From the NCBI GenBank assembly GCA_024233305.1, contig JACKPV010000034.1, positions 62,001 to 126,000 on the forward strand: 64,000 nt of DNA, given 5' to 3'. A program made the position numbers and the translations under genes. Below, piece by piece: positions 52,532 to 60,355 of the stretch. The stretch comes from Verrucomicrobiales bacterium (lineage in GTDB: Bacteria; Verrucomicrobiota; Verrucomicrobiia; Limisphaerales; J093). The notes below the pieces were generated by a model. It was not told where the DNA came from. It saw only the letters and a program-made list of their open reading frames with translations, and ran no database searches. The stretch's first letter is position 1; each line of letters starts with the position of its first letter.

Positions 52532-55500
52532 ATGCAAAAGCTCGCCGAGATCTGCATCCGCCGGCCGGTCTTCGCCTCGATGATCATCCTGACGCTCGTC
52601 GTCGTGGGCGTCGCCGGCTACGTCAACCTTGATGTCGACCGCTTCCCCGCCGTTGACCTCCCGACCGTCCGCATCAGCGCGCGCCTGCCGGGCGCCTCGC
52701 CCGAAGAGATCGAGGCCCAGGTGGCCCAGCCCATCGAGGAGGTCGTCAACACCATCGAAGGCATCCAGGAATTGCGCGCGATCAGCGGGGCCGGCTCGTG
52801 CTTCATCATCGTCACCTTCAACCTCGATCGCGACATCGACGTCGCCGCGCAGGACGTCCGCGACCGCGTGGCCACGGTGCTGCGCGATCTTCCCCGGGAC
52901 ACCGACCCGCCGATCATCTCGAAGTCGGACGTCGATCAGTCGCCGATTCTCTCGGTGGCCTTGTCGGGGCCGCGTTCGCAGCGCGAGTTGACGGAGATCG
53001 CGGACAAGATCGTGAAGACGGCCATCGAACGTTCGCCTGGGGTGGGCGAGGTGAACATCTCGGGCCGGCTGCAACGGGCCATCAACGTCTGGGTGGATGC
53101 CGACCGGCTGGCGGCGTATCAGCTTCCGATCACTGCCGTCCGGGCGGCGGTCGAACGCCAGAACGCCAACGTGCCGGGCGGCAACGTGACCGGTCGTTTG
53201 CGCGAGGAAACTCTGCGCACGATGGGGCGCCTGACCGATCCGCGGGACTTCGACAATCTGGTGATCGCCACCCGCGGCGGCTCGCCGATCCGGGTGCGGG
53301 ACATCGGATTTGCCGAGGACGGCACGGAGGAACAACGCGCCTTCTCGCGATTGAACGGCGAACCCACCGTCGCGCTCGAGGTGCTCCGTCAATCGGGCGC
53401 CAACACCGTCGCGGTGATCGAGGGGGTGAAGGCGCGGCTCGAAGAACTCGGCCCGCAACTGCCCTCCGACATCCGCCTCGAGGTCATTCGCGACCAATCA
53501 CGTTACATTTACGAGGCGCTGCACGAAATCCAGCGGCACCTCATCCTGGGGAGCATTCTGGCCTGCCTCGTGGTGCTGTTGTTCATGCGGAACTGGCGGG
53601 CGATGGTGATCGCTGCGGTGGCGATTCCGGCGTCCGTCATCGCGTCGTTCGGCATGATGAAGGCCCTGGACTTCACGCTCAACAGCGTGACCATGCTCGC
53701 CCTGGTGTTGATGGTCGGCATTGTGATCGACGACGCCATCGTGGTGCTCGAAAACATCTTCCGGTTCGTCGAGGAGAAGAAGATGCGGCCCTTCGAGGCG
53801 GCGCGGGCGGCCACGGCGGAGATTGGCTTGGCGGTCATGGCCACCACCTTCAGTCTGGTGGTGATCTTCGTTCCGGTCTCGTTCATGTCGAGCATCTCGG
53901 GCCGGTTCCTCTACCAGTTCGGCATCACAGCGGCCGTCGCGGTCCTCGTCAGCCTGCTGGTTTCCTTCACGCTCACCCCGATGATGAGCGCCCGACTGCT
54001 GCACGTCGGCGCCCGCAACGGTGGCGAAAAGAAGGAGCCCCGGTCCCGCAGCGGGTTCTACCGCGCCATCGACCGCTTCTACACCGGTGTGCTCCGCCGG
54101 GCCATGCGCCACCGCTGGGTGGTTGCCGGCGCCGCCCTGATGATCGTCGCCTCGTCGGCGCCGCTCTATCAGATGGTGCGTCAGGAATACCTGCCCAGCG
54201 GGGTGGATGAAGGGGAGTTCGATGTGCGGTTGTCCGCTCCCGAAGGCACCGGCCTCGGCCCGATCAACGAGATCGCGCTGCGGGTCGAGGACGAATTGCG
54301 AACCATCCCCGGCATTCGCACCGTGCTCACCACCGCCGGCGGCAGCTTCCTCGGCGGCGTCAACAGCGCCAACTTCTTCATCCGTCTCGCCCCCCACGAG
54401 GAACGCACCTTCCGCTGGTCCCGGCTTCTTCAATGGCCACCCTGGCGCGCCTTCCAGGGCAACTACACCCAGGCCGACATCCAGCAGGAAATCCGCAAAC
54501 GCCTCCGCGGCCTCCCCGACGTCCGCACCGCCGTGCGCAACCCGCAGACCTTCATCGGCGGCGGCCCGAACTTCGAGATCGACTTCTCGCTCCTCGGCCC
54601 CGACCTCGACACCCTGGCCGATTACGCGAACCGGCTTCGCGAAAAGGCGCCCGAACTCGGACTGCTCGACGCCGACACGACCCTTAAACTCGACAAGCCC
54701 GAGTTGCGGGTCCAGATCGACCGCGAACGCGCTGCGAACCTCGGCGTCGACACCGAGGACATCGCCACCGCGCTCCGCATCATGGTGGGCGGCGACACGC
54801 GCGTGACGCGTTTCCGCGACGAGCAAATGAACGAGGATTACGACGTCCAGGTGCGACTCAAGGAGGGCGACCGCAACGACGCCGACACCATTGCCCGGTT
54901 GTTCGTGCCGCGGCAGGGCGGCGGGCTCGTGCGCCTGGACAATCTGGTGCACCTCGAGCCCCGGCAGACGCCTTCCCGCATCGACCGCCTGGACCGGCAA
55001 CGACAGGTCAGTCTGCGCGCCGCCGTGGCGCCCGGTTTTGCGCAGGCGGACCGGGTGGCGGCCCTGCGGGCGGAGGTGGCGCGTATGGGATTACCGACCG
55101 GCTACTCGACCCGCGTCTCGGGCCGGGCGCGCGAACTCGAGACGACGTTCTCCGAGTTCATCTGGGCCTTCCTGCTGTCGGTCATCCTGATGTACATCAT
55201 CCTCGCCTCCCAGTTCGAGAGCGTGGTCCATCCGTTCACCATCCTGCTCTCACTGCCTCTCTCGGTGCCGTTCGCGTTCGTATCGCTGCTGGCGGCCGAC
55301 CAGACCATCAACCTCTACTCCGCATTGGGCTTGCTGGTGCTCTTCGGCGTCGTGAAGAAGAACGCCATCCTGCAAATCGACCACATGAACAAGCTGCGGG
55401 AACGCGGGCTCGACCGGGCGGCGGCGGTGCTGCAAGGCAATCGCGAGCGGTTGCGGCCAATCCTCATGACCACCCTCACGTTGATTGCCGGCATGTTGCC

Positions 55501-55726
55501 GCTCGCGTTGGGCGCCGGTCCCGGCGCCGAGGAACGCCGGGCGGTGGCGGTGGTGGTCATCGGCGGCCAGACGCTGTGTCTCCTGCTCACCCTGGTCGTC
55601 ACGCCCGTGGCCTACACCCTGCTCGATGACCTCGGCCAAAAGACCTTCCGCCGCCGACCTGCTGCAGGGCCGGACGCACTCGGAAGCACGCTGCCGGAGC
55701 CGGAAGCCGGCGTCGGGGGCAAGTAG
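52532..55726 (+). CDS. RND efflux permease (AcrB/HAE1 family)
   Basis: A 1064-aa inner-membrane proton/substrate antiporter. The ATG at 52532 has an AAAGGA ribosome binding site 7 bp before it. The first helix is RRPVFASMIILTLVVVGVAG and the pore segment DVDRFPAVDLPTVRISARLP follows. Proton-relay acids are seen in ALVLMVGIVIDDAIVVLENI, and the matching Lys in VLFGVVKKNAILQIDHMN. Two large periplasmic loops lie in the expected halves. The length is standard. The substrate range cannot be judged. It is co-transcribed with the adaptor. Confidence 0.95.
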   Translation: MQKLAEICIRRPVFASMIILTLVVVGVAGYVNLDVDRFPAVDLPTVRISARLPGASPEEIEAQVAQPIEEVVNTIEGIQELRAISGAGSCFIIVTFNLDRDIDVAAQDVRDRVATVLRDLPRDTDPPIISKSDVDQSPILSVALSGPRSQRELTEIADKIVKTAIERSPGVGEVNISGRLQRAINVWVDADRLAAYQLPITAVRAAVERQNANVPGGNVTGRLREETLRTMGRLTDPRDFDNLVIATRGGSPIRVRDIGFAEDGTEEQRAFSRLNGEPTVALEVLRQSGANTVAVIEGVKARLEELGPQLPSDIRLEVIRDQSRYIYEALHEIQRHLILGSILACLVVLLFMRNWRAMVIAAVAIPASVIASFGMMKALDFTLNSVTMLALVLMVGIVIDDAIVVLENIFRFVEEKKMRPFEAARAATAEIGLAVMATTFSLVVIFVPVSFMSSISGRFLYQFGITAAVAVLVSLLVSFTLTPMMSARLLHVGARNGGEKKEPRSRSGFYRAIDRFYTGVLRRAMRHRWVVAGAALMIVASSAPLYQMVRQEYLPSGVDEGEFDVRLSAPEGTGLGPINEIALRVEDELRTIPGIRTVLTTAGGSFLGGVNSANFFIRLAPHEERTFRWSRLLQWPPWRAFQGNYTQADIQQEIRKRLRGLPDVRTAVRNPQTFIGGGPNFEIDFSLLGPDLDTLADYANRLREKAPELGLLDADTTLKLDKPELRVQIDRERAANLGVDTEDIATALRIMVGGDTRVTRFRDEQMNEDYDVQVRLKEGDRNDADTIARLFVPRQGGGLVRLDNLVHLEPRQTPSRIDRLDRQRQVSLRAAVAPGFAQADRVAALRAEVARMGLPTGYSTRVSGRARELETTFSEFIWAFLLSVILMYIILASQFESVVHPFTILLSLPLSVPFAFVSLLAADQTINLYSALGLLVLFGVVKKNAILQIDHMNKLRERGLDRAAAVLQGNRERLRPILMTTLTLIAGMLPLALGAGPGAEERRAVAVVVIGGQTLCLLLTLVVTPVAYTLLDDLGQKTFRRRPAAGPDALGSTLPEPEAGVGGK

Positions 55727-55843
55727 ACCGTCCTTCGCGAGACCGGATACCGCGTCCCATCCCAGCCCCACCGGGGCGGAGGCGTCGTGGCTGGCTCCGC
55801 TCCGCAGCGATGCTGCCCTTGGCTGTTCGCCCGAACGCCCAGA

Positions 55844-55986
55844 CTACGACAAGACCAGGCAGCTTTCTCCTCGGGCGGCCATGAAATCGAAGAACGCAGC
55901 GACATGACGGTACAGCCGAACTTCGATCTGATCCGTCGAGCAGTTGCCAACCTCCAGGACAGGTCTTGATCGAACAGCAGCCGCAT
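55844..55986 (-). pseudogene. DUF5615 toxin remnant with internal deletion
   Basis: The ATG at 55986 overlaps the stop of the DUF433 gene (ATGA), as in intact pairs. The first codons MRLLFDQDLS are the DUF5615 N-terminus. A frame change follows directly, and the +1 frame gives LEVGNCSTDQIEVRLYRHVA then AFFDFMAARG, the C-terminal end of the same family, to a TAG at 55844. The middle of about 60 residues is gone. The toxin is therefore inactive. Confidence 0.75.
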
Positions 55987-56213
55987 CAGGGAATCACCGC
56001 CAGTCGGCGCTCCCGATCAGCGGCGAAGGCGAAACACGCCCGCAGGTCCTCCTCCGTCAATTCCGGAAAGTCCTTCAGGATCTGCTCGGCGGTCATGCCC
56101 GAGGCCAAATAATCAAGCACGTCCGAAACCGTGATCCGCAACCCCCGAATGCACGGTTTGCCGCTGCGCTTCCCGGGTTCGATCGTGATGATCTCGCTGT
56201 AGTCCACGCCCAT
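55986..56213 (-). CDS. DUF433 family antitoxin
   Basis: A 75-aa protein from the ATG at 56213 (MGVDYSEIITIEPGKRSGKP). The DUF433 signature is clear: GKPCIRGLRITVSDVLDYLA then SGMTAEQILKDFPELTEEDL, a winged helix-turn-helix. Such genes normally pair with a DUF5615 PIN-like toxin gene that overlaps by 4 bp. Here the partner is a deleted remnant, so this antitoxin is orphaned but intact. The longer frame to 56288 would add an unlikely N-terminus. Confidence 0.88.
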   Translation of the reverse strand: MGVDYSEIITIEPGKRSGKPCIRGLRITVSDVLDYLASGMTAEQILKDFPELTEEDLRACFAFAADRERRLAVIP

Positions 56214-56328
56214 CAGCTTCCGCCCGACGCGCGGGCCGTCAACGCCGGCTCTCGCCGATGGCCGCTCACCAGGGAACTTCGCAGACAATCGCCTCCAATC
56301 CCGTCCCCAAGGGGGCGGAACAGGACAG

Positions 56329-56441
56329 CCCGATGTGAATCACGGGAGGGCCGTCCCCGCCTTGCGCGAGATGCGGCCCGAGCTGGCAAGCCGCGTGTCG
56401 GTCGAGATCGCGCCCAACGCTGCCCGCGACTGCATGGAACA
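56329..56441 (+). pseudogene. mgtE: Fragment of mgtE 5' region
   Basis: The translation VPALREMRPELASRVSVEIA matches VAALRELPPELAGRVLVEIA of the intact mgtE at 57824. The DNA matches from about 57870 to 58000, with a deletion of about 20 bp near its left end. It stops abruptly at the repeat at 56442. It is a diverged partial duplication 1.5 kb upstream of the functional gene. Confidence 0.75.
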
Positions 56442-56471
56442 ACGAACCTGTCACCTTATTGTCACTTTATC
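56442..56471. repeat. Short repeat ACGAACCTGTCACCTTAT, copy 1
   Basis: Reads ACGAACCTGTCACCTTATT and then GTCACTTTATC. It begins where the mgtE fragment breaks off. Related copies lie at 57207 and 57642. Confidence 0.5.
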
Positions 56472-57024
56472 ACGGGGCTCTCTCTCCCTGCCTCCGCTCC
56501 TGAGACACCTCGAAAGGGCCACTCTGGACATCCGTCCATTCAAATGTCTCAGCGCTCTTCGGCGGACCGGAGAGTTTCGACAACCTCCGCCACGTGGCAA
56601 TCCCCCATCGACCGAGGCTGTGAATGACGGACTCTCTGCGTGTCTCCTGCCGAACTTGCAGTTTCAATCTCCATTGCCTCGTCTCCGCGGGCAGCGGGAC
56701 CCAGAAGTTGGTGCGCCACAATGCAACCGGCTGTCCTGGTTGCAGCACGATGGTGTAGCGTGTGTCCGCCGTGAAGTTCGTCGATCCGCTTTCGCTCTCC
56801 ACTTCGCAGCGGTAACGCAGCGGCGCCACTATCGAAACGTTCCCCTGGTTGGTGAGTGTCAGGGAAGCGAAAAGGCCGCTTGTCTGACGGACGTAGTTGG
56901 CAACCCCTACCGACAGGGCGATCCTCCTCGTTCGCAATCCAAAGAAGCCCACCGCCAGCAACGTCGTTACGATGACCACCAGGCTTCCAACGAGCAACAG
57001 ACTTCGCCGGCGCACGAATCTCAT
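56470..57024 (-). CDS. Membrane-anchored hypothetical protein
   Basis: A 184-aa protein with a basic start and one membrane helix at about residues 9-30 (LLLVGSLVVIVTTLLAVGFF). A beta-rich outer domain follows (SGLFASLTLTNQGNVSIVAP, RYRCEVESESGS, then TRYTIVLQPGQPVALWRTNF) with a LTNQ-type core. Small proteins of this design are frequent in Verrucomicrobiota. I recognise no function. It may be part of the patch delimited by the short repeats at 56442 and 57642. Confidence 0.65.
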   Translation of the reverse strand: MRFVRRRSLLLVGSLVVIVTTLLAVGFFGLRTRRIALSVGVANYVRQTSGLFASLTLTNQGNVSIVAPLRYRCEVESESGSTNFTADTRYTIVLQPGQPVALWRTNFWVPLPAETRQWRLKLQVRQETRRESVIHSLGRWGIATWRRLSKLSGPPKSAETFEWTDVQSGPFEVSQERRQGERAP

Positions 57025-57027
57025 AGA

Positions 57028-57219
57028 TCAATGATGGGAGCCACCCGCCACGGACACCTGACTGCTCTCCGACCGACTCGGCCCGCTCCCGTTCGCTGGA
57101 CCGGTAGCGCGCTGCTCGACTGCATTCAATAACACCTTGCGCGCCCAGGCCGCCAGCCTGTCCTCGCCCGCCGTCTCGATGATCCGCGCCTTATCCGACT
57201 TCGACGACGAACCTGTCAT
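57028..57219 (-). CDS. Small hypothetical protein
   Basis: A 63-aa frame starting at the ATG formed inside the second short repeat and ending 3 bp before the membrane-anchored gene. Composition is polar with a helical ETAGEDRLAAWARKVLLNAV segment and a low-complexity tail. It may be a leader frame rather than a gene. Confidence 0.3.
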   Translation of the reverse strand: MTGSSSKSDKARIIETAGEDRLAAWARKVLLNAVEQRATGPANGSGPSRSESSQVSVAGGSHH

Positions 57220-57231
57220 TTTATTGAGTCG
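57207..57231. repeat. Short repeat ACGAACCTGTCATTTTAT, copy 2
   Basis: ACGAACCTGTCATTTTATTG then AGTCGAAC. Copies 1 and 3 share ACG-x-ACCTGTCA-x-x-TTAT. It contains the start codon of the 63-aa frame on the minus strand. Confidence 0.5.
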
Positions 57232-57286
57232 AACAAAGAGCGACTCTCCGCGCCGTTGCTCCGCCGGCTTCGCGAGGAACTAGCTC

Positions 57287-57514
57287 CTACGACGCGCTGC
57301 CATGGGATTCAGGAGCGCCGGAGGCCAGTCCTGTCATCGTGAGCAGTGGGAGCACCACGAATCTCTCCTCATCATCATAAACCGTGACGAATGTCCCCTT
57401 GGGAGAGAGCGAGATGTAATCCCGGTGGGGCACTGCGTACTCCCGGCCATCCGCCATCCGCAGGCTGAACGGCGTTCCGGCCTGGATGGCTGATTCGATC
57501 TGACTTCGCGTCAT
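57287..57514 (-). CDS. Conserved small hypothetical protein
   Basis: A 75-aa protein from the ATG at 57514 (MTRSQIESAIQAG). The blocks TPFSLRMADGREYAVPHRDY, ISLSPKGTFVTVYDDEERF and VLPLLTMTGL resemble small proteins seen repeatedly in Verrucomicrobiota and Planctomycetes. No function is known. The compact beta-strand pattern suggests a small folded domain. Confidence 0.7.
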   Translation of the reverse strand: MTRSQIESAIQAGTPFSLRMADGREYAVPHRDYISLSPKGTFVTVYDDEERFVVLPLLTMTGLASGAPESHGSAS

Positions 57515-57641
57515 GAGACAACGGCTACAATGGCGCCGGTGTTCGCGCAAGCGCCTTCGGTGGCGAATGACCGAACTCAACGCGAACCAGCGGAAACGCC
57601 CGGAGCGAGAGTGACCGGCTTGTTATTGGCGTTGTCCAACT

Positions 57642-57665
57642 ACGCACCTGTCACTTTATCGAACG
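57642..57665. repeat. Short repeat ACGCACCTGTCACTTTAT, copy 3
   Basis: Reads ACGCACCTGTCACTTTATCG then AACG. Together with copy 1 it brackets about 1.2 kb with the small genes. The gap 57515-57823 otherwise shows nothing. Confidence 0.5.
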
Positions 57666-57823
57666 AAGACACCGCAATGTAGCCGGTGCATCTTTCTCCC
57701 CGGCGGGCGGGATCGCTGGCGGGCAGGTCCAACTTGGGCTCGCCATTTTCCGGCAGGGGCGGGATGGTGGGGGGGCGTCCAACGGTAAGGGACGGACCTG
57801 ATCCGACTCGAAGGTTGCCGATC

Positions 57824-59134
57824 ATGAGCCAGGAAACACCCATCGATCCCGAGACCCTGCGCCGTCAGCATCCGGCCGATGTGGCGGATCTGCTGATCCG
57901 GTTGCCGCTCGGGGAGGCCGTCGCCGCCTTGCGCGAACTGCCGCCCGAACTCGCAGGCCGCGTGTTGGTCGAGATCGCGCCCGAGGCTGCCGCCGACTAC
58001 ATGGACGCCTTCGAGCCGGGGGCGCTGGCGGCGCTGATGGCCGGGCTTCCTTCGGACGAGGCCACGGACCTGGCGGCCCTGCTCGAGCCCATCCGCCGAC
58101 GGGACCTCCTGGCGCTCCTGCCCGAGGAACTGGCGCTGCATGTCGAGAGCCTGCTGGCCTATCCCCCGGACACGGCCGGCGGCATCATGAGCGAGGACTT
58201 CATCATGCTGCGGGCGGATCGCACGGCGCAGGAGTGCCAGGCGGATCTGCGCCGGCGACCGCGGGCGACCCTGCCCGATGTTTCCTATCTCTACGTGACC
58301 GACGGCGCCCGGCGACTGGTCGGGGTGGTGCCGCTGCGGGATCTCGTCTTCGCGCGGCCAGACCAACGGATCGGGGACATCATGAGCCGGGAGGTGCGGA
58401 CCCTGCCGGTCGACGCGGACCGCGAGGAGATCGCGCTCCAGTTCGAGCGTTACCGCTTTCTCGGGCTGCCGGTCGTGGACGGCCAGGGCCGGTTGCAGGG
58501 GATCGTGAAATCGAGCGACGCCCTCGAGATCGCGCAGGCGGAGGCCACCGAGGACATGCAGTTGATGGTTGGTTTGTCGGGTGAGGAACGTTCCTTCACC
58601 CCCTGGCAGAAGGCGCTGGGCCGGCGCTTGCCGTGGTTGTATGTCAACCTCGCGACCGCCTTTGCCGCGGCGGGGGTGGTCAGTTTGTTTGAAGCCCAGA
58701 TCAGCCGGTGGGCCGCGCTGGCCGTGTTCCTGCCGGTGATCGCCGGTCAGGGCGGCAACGCGGGCATGCAGACGTTGACCATCGTCGTGCGCGACATGGC
58801 CCTTGGCGAAATGTCTCCGCGGGACGGACGTCGTGTCCTGATGAAGGAACTGGTGCTGGCGGCGATTGTCGGATTGGCAATCGGCCTGACCGTGGGGGCC
58901 ATCGGCTACTTGTGGAAGGGCAGCATCGAACTCGGTCTGGTGGCGGGCGCCGCGATGCTGCTCAACCAGCTGGCCGCCGCCTTCTCCGGCGTCGCCATCC
59001 CGCTCGGGTTGCGGCTCTTGCGGCTGGACCCGGCGCTCGCGTCGAGCATCCTGCTCACCACCGTCACGGACATCGCGGGGTTCTTCTTCTTCCTCGGGCT
59101 GGCAGTGCTGGCAATGCGCCAACTGGGCATGTGA
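57824..59134 (+). CDS. mgtE: Magnesium transporter MgtE
   Basis: A 436-aa Mg2+ channel of the inner membrane. The N domain of superhelical repeats runs to about residue 115 (LRRQHPADVADLLIRLPLGE, LAGRVLVEIAPEAAADYMDA). Two CBS domains follow: LPDVSYLYVTDGARRLVGVV, and REEIALQFERYRFLGLPVVD. The membrane part of five helices from about residue 265 includes the pore block VIAGQGGNAGMQTLTIVVRD. The ATG at 57824 has AAGG 10 bp upstream. The protein is intact, unlike the fragment at 56329. Confidence 0.95.
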   Translation: MSQETPIDPETLRRQHPADVADLLIRLPLGEAVAALRELPPELAGRVLVEIAPEAAADYMDAFEPGALAALMAGLPSDEATDLAALLEPIRRRDLLALLPEELALHVESLLAYPPDTAGGIMSEDFIMLRADRTAQECQADLRRRPRATLPDVSYLYVTDGARRLVGVVPLRDLVFARPDQRIGDIMSREVRTLPVDADREEIALQFERYRFLGLPVVDGQGRLQGIVKSSDALEIAQAEATEDMQLMVGLSGEERSFTPWQKALGRRLPWLYVNLATAFAAAGVVSLFEAQISRWAALAVFLPVIAGQGGNAGMQTLTIVVRDMALGEMSPRDGRRVLMKELVLAAIVGLAIGLTVGAIGYLWKGSIELGLVAGAAMLLNQLAAAFSGVAIPLGLRLLRLDPALASSILLTTVTDIAGFFFFLGLAVLAMRQLGM

Positions 59135-59168
59135 CTTCCGGGGCCGCCGGTCGCCGGAGGCCGGTGAC

Positions 59169-59477
59169 TCAGGTCGTGGAAACGGGTCGCTTCTCCCGGC
59201 GACGGCGCCACAAGTATCCGAGGGGCGCGGCAAGCTTGAGCCCATCGACAGCGTGCCGCAGCCAGGACGGTCGATCACCCCGGCCCCGTCCGCGGCTCAA
59301 CAGGCGGGCCAGTGGCGCCGCGAGCGTCAGGAGCGATTTGGCGCCGCCGGCCTTGCGGACCAGTTCGGAGGTCCATACCCGGGGCGAGCGCAACTGGCGC
59401 AACTCCGCGGCAATCAGCAAGCGGTTCAAATCGCTTTCGAGGATGAGCGCGCGTTTGCGGGCGGCGTCGAGGTTCAT
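59169..59477 (-). CDS. Small YqjK-like hypothetical protein
   Basis: A 102-aa basic protein from the ATG at 59477 (MNLDAARKRAL). It has an N-terminal helix and a C-terminal hydrophobic/basic stretch (DGLKLAAPLGYLWRRRREKR). Last of three overlapping genes with the architecture of the enteric yqjD-yqjE-yqjK group. Sequence similarity to YqjK itself is weak, so the assignment rests on order and size. It overlaps the preceding gene by 4 bp. Confidence 0.6.
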   Translation of the reverse strand: MNLDAARKRALILESDLNRLLIAAELRQLRSPRVWTSELVRKAGGAKSLLTLAAPLARLLSRGRGRGDRPSWLRHAVDGLKLAAPLGYLWRRRREKRPVSTT

Positions 59478-59848
59478 GACTCCTTCTCCAACCACTCCCG
59501 GTCTTTTTTCAGCTCCTCGATGGTGGCGCTGAAGGCATTGCCGGACTTGAGCAAACGGTTCATCCGCCAGGCCGCCAGACCGGCCGCCAGGATATAGAAC
59601 CCGATCATCCCCAGCAGCACCGGCATGCGGGCCGTGTTCCAGAACAGCACGACCAGGGCGAACGAGATGAGGATCAACGTCAACAGGCTCAGCACCCCGA
59701 TGGCCACCGCCAGCAGCAGGAGGCTCAGGATGCGCCCCTGTTCCTCGCGCAACTCGAGCAGGAACAACTCCAGCCGGTTGGTCAGCACGCCCAGGGAGCG
59801 TGTGGCCAGCCGTCGCAACGAGGCGCTGATCCCGCGAGACTCGTCCAT
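59474..59848 (-). CDS. YqjE/holin-X-like phage holin family protein
   Basis: A 124-aa membrane protein from the ATG at 59848 (MDESRGISAS). An amphipathic N-terminal helix (NRLELFLLELREEQGR) precedes two membrane segments, LSLLLLAVAIGVLSLLTLIL and PVLLGMIGFYILAAGLAAWR. This is the DUF1469/YqjE (holin-X) layout. It is 8 bp from the DUF883 gene and overlaps the next gene. The name holin is a family label; a lysis role is not implied. Confidence 0.8.
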   Translation of the reverse strand: MDESRGISASLRRLATRSLGVLTNRLELFLLELREEQGRILSLLLLAVAIGVLSLLTLILISFALVVLFWNTARMPVLLGMIGFYILAAGLAAWRMNRLLKSGNAFSATIEELKKDREWLEKES

Positions 59849-59856
59849 CGGGGGCG

Positions 59857-60153
59857 TCAACGGCGCCCGAGAATCACCCCGAGCAACAATCCCACCCCAA
59901 ACGCGATGCCGATCGATTCGTAGGGGTGCTCGCGGATCTTTCGGTCGGTGGTTTCGGCGCCGGCCAGCGCGCGATTCTCGAGCCGTTCGCAGGCCGAACG
60001 TGCCGAACCGAGTGCGCTGTTGAGCCGCTCCCGGAGTTCCGCCGCCTTCTCGCCGGCCTGATCCGCGGTCGCTTTCAGCAGGTCCTCCGTGTCCCGGGCC
60101 ACCGCCTTCAAGTCGCTGATCAGCTTGTCTGTGTTGACTTCGGTTTCGCTCAT
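59857..60153 (-). CDS. DUF883 (YqjD/ElaB-like) membrane-anchored protein
   Basis: A 98-aa protein from the ATG at 60153 (MSETEVNTDKLISDLKAVAR). A long amphipathic helical coil is followed by EHPYESIGIAFGVGLLLGVI, the C-terminal membrane anchor with the PY(E/Q)S motif of this family. In enterics YqjD binds ribosomes at the membrane in stationary phase; whether that holds here is unknown. First gene of the trio. Confidence 0.88.
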   Translation of the reverse strand: MSETEVNTDKLISDLKAVARDTEDLLKATADQAGEKAAELRERLNSALGSARSACERLENRALAGAETTDRKIREHPYESIGIAFGVGLLLGVILGRR

Positions 60154-60286
60154 AATTGAATCGGTTGGGGGAGCCGTGGTTGATGGCCGACCCGCGACTA
60201 AGATTGCAGCAGATCACGCGCTTAGCCAGTCAAAGCTGGCAGAGAATCGGGCCGTCGCCCCGGTGGTCGCTCCAGGCATACGGATG

Positions 60287-60311
60287 GCCCGGGCCGGAGG
60301 ATAGCCCGGGC
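60287..60311 (-). terminator. Weak hairpin after uvrB
   Basis: GCCCGGGC, 9-nt loop, GCCCGGGC, about 45 bp past the uvrB stop codon. It lacks a T-run on the minus strand, so intrinsic termination is uncertain. Confidence 0.3.
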
Positions 60312-60355
60312 GCCGGCGCGGGTGTCGATGGACGACAACCGGGCCGCCCGGAGGG

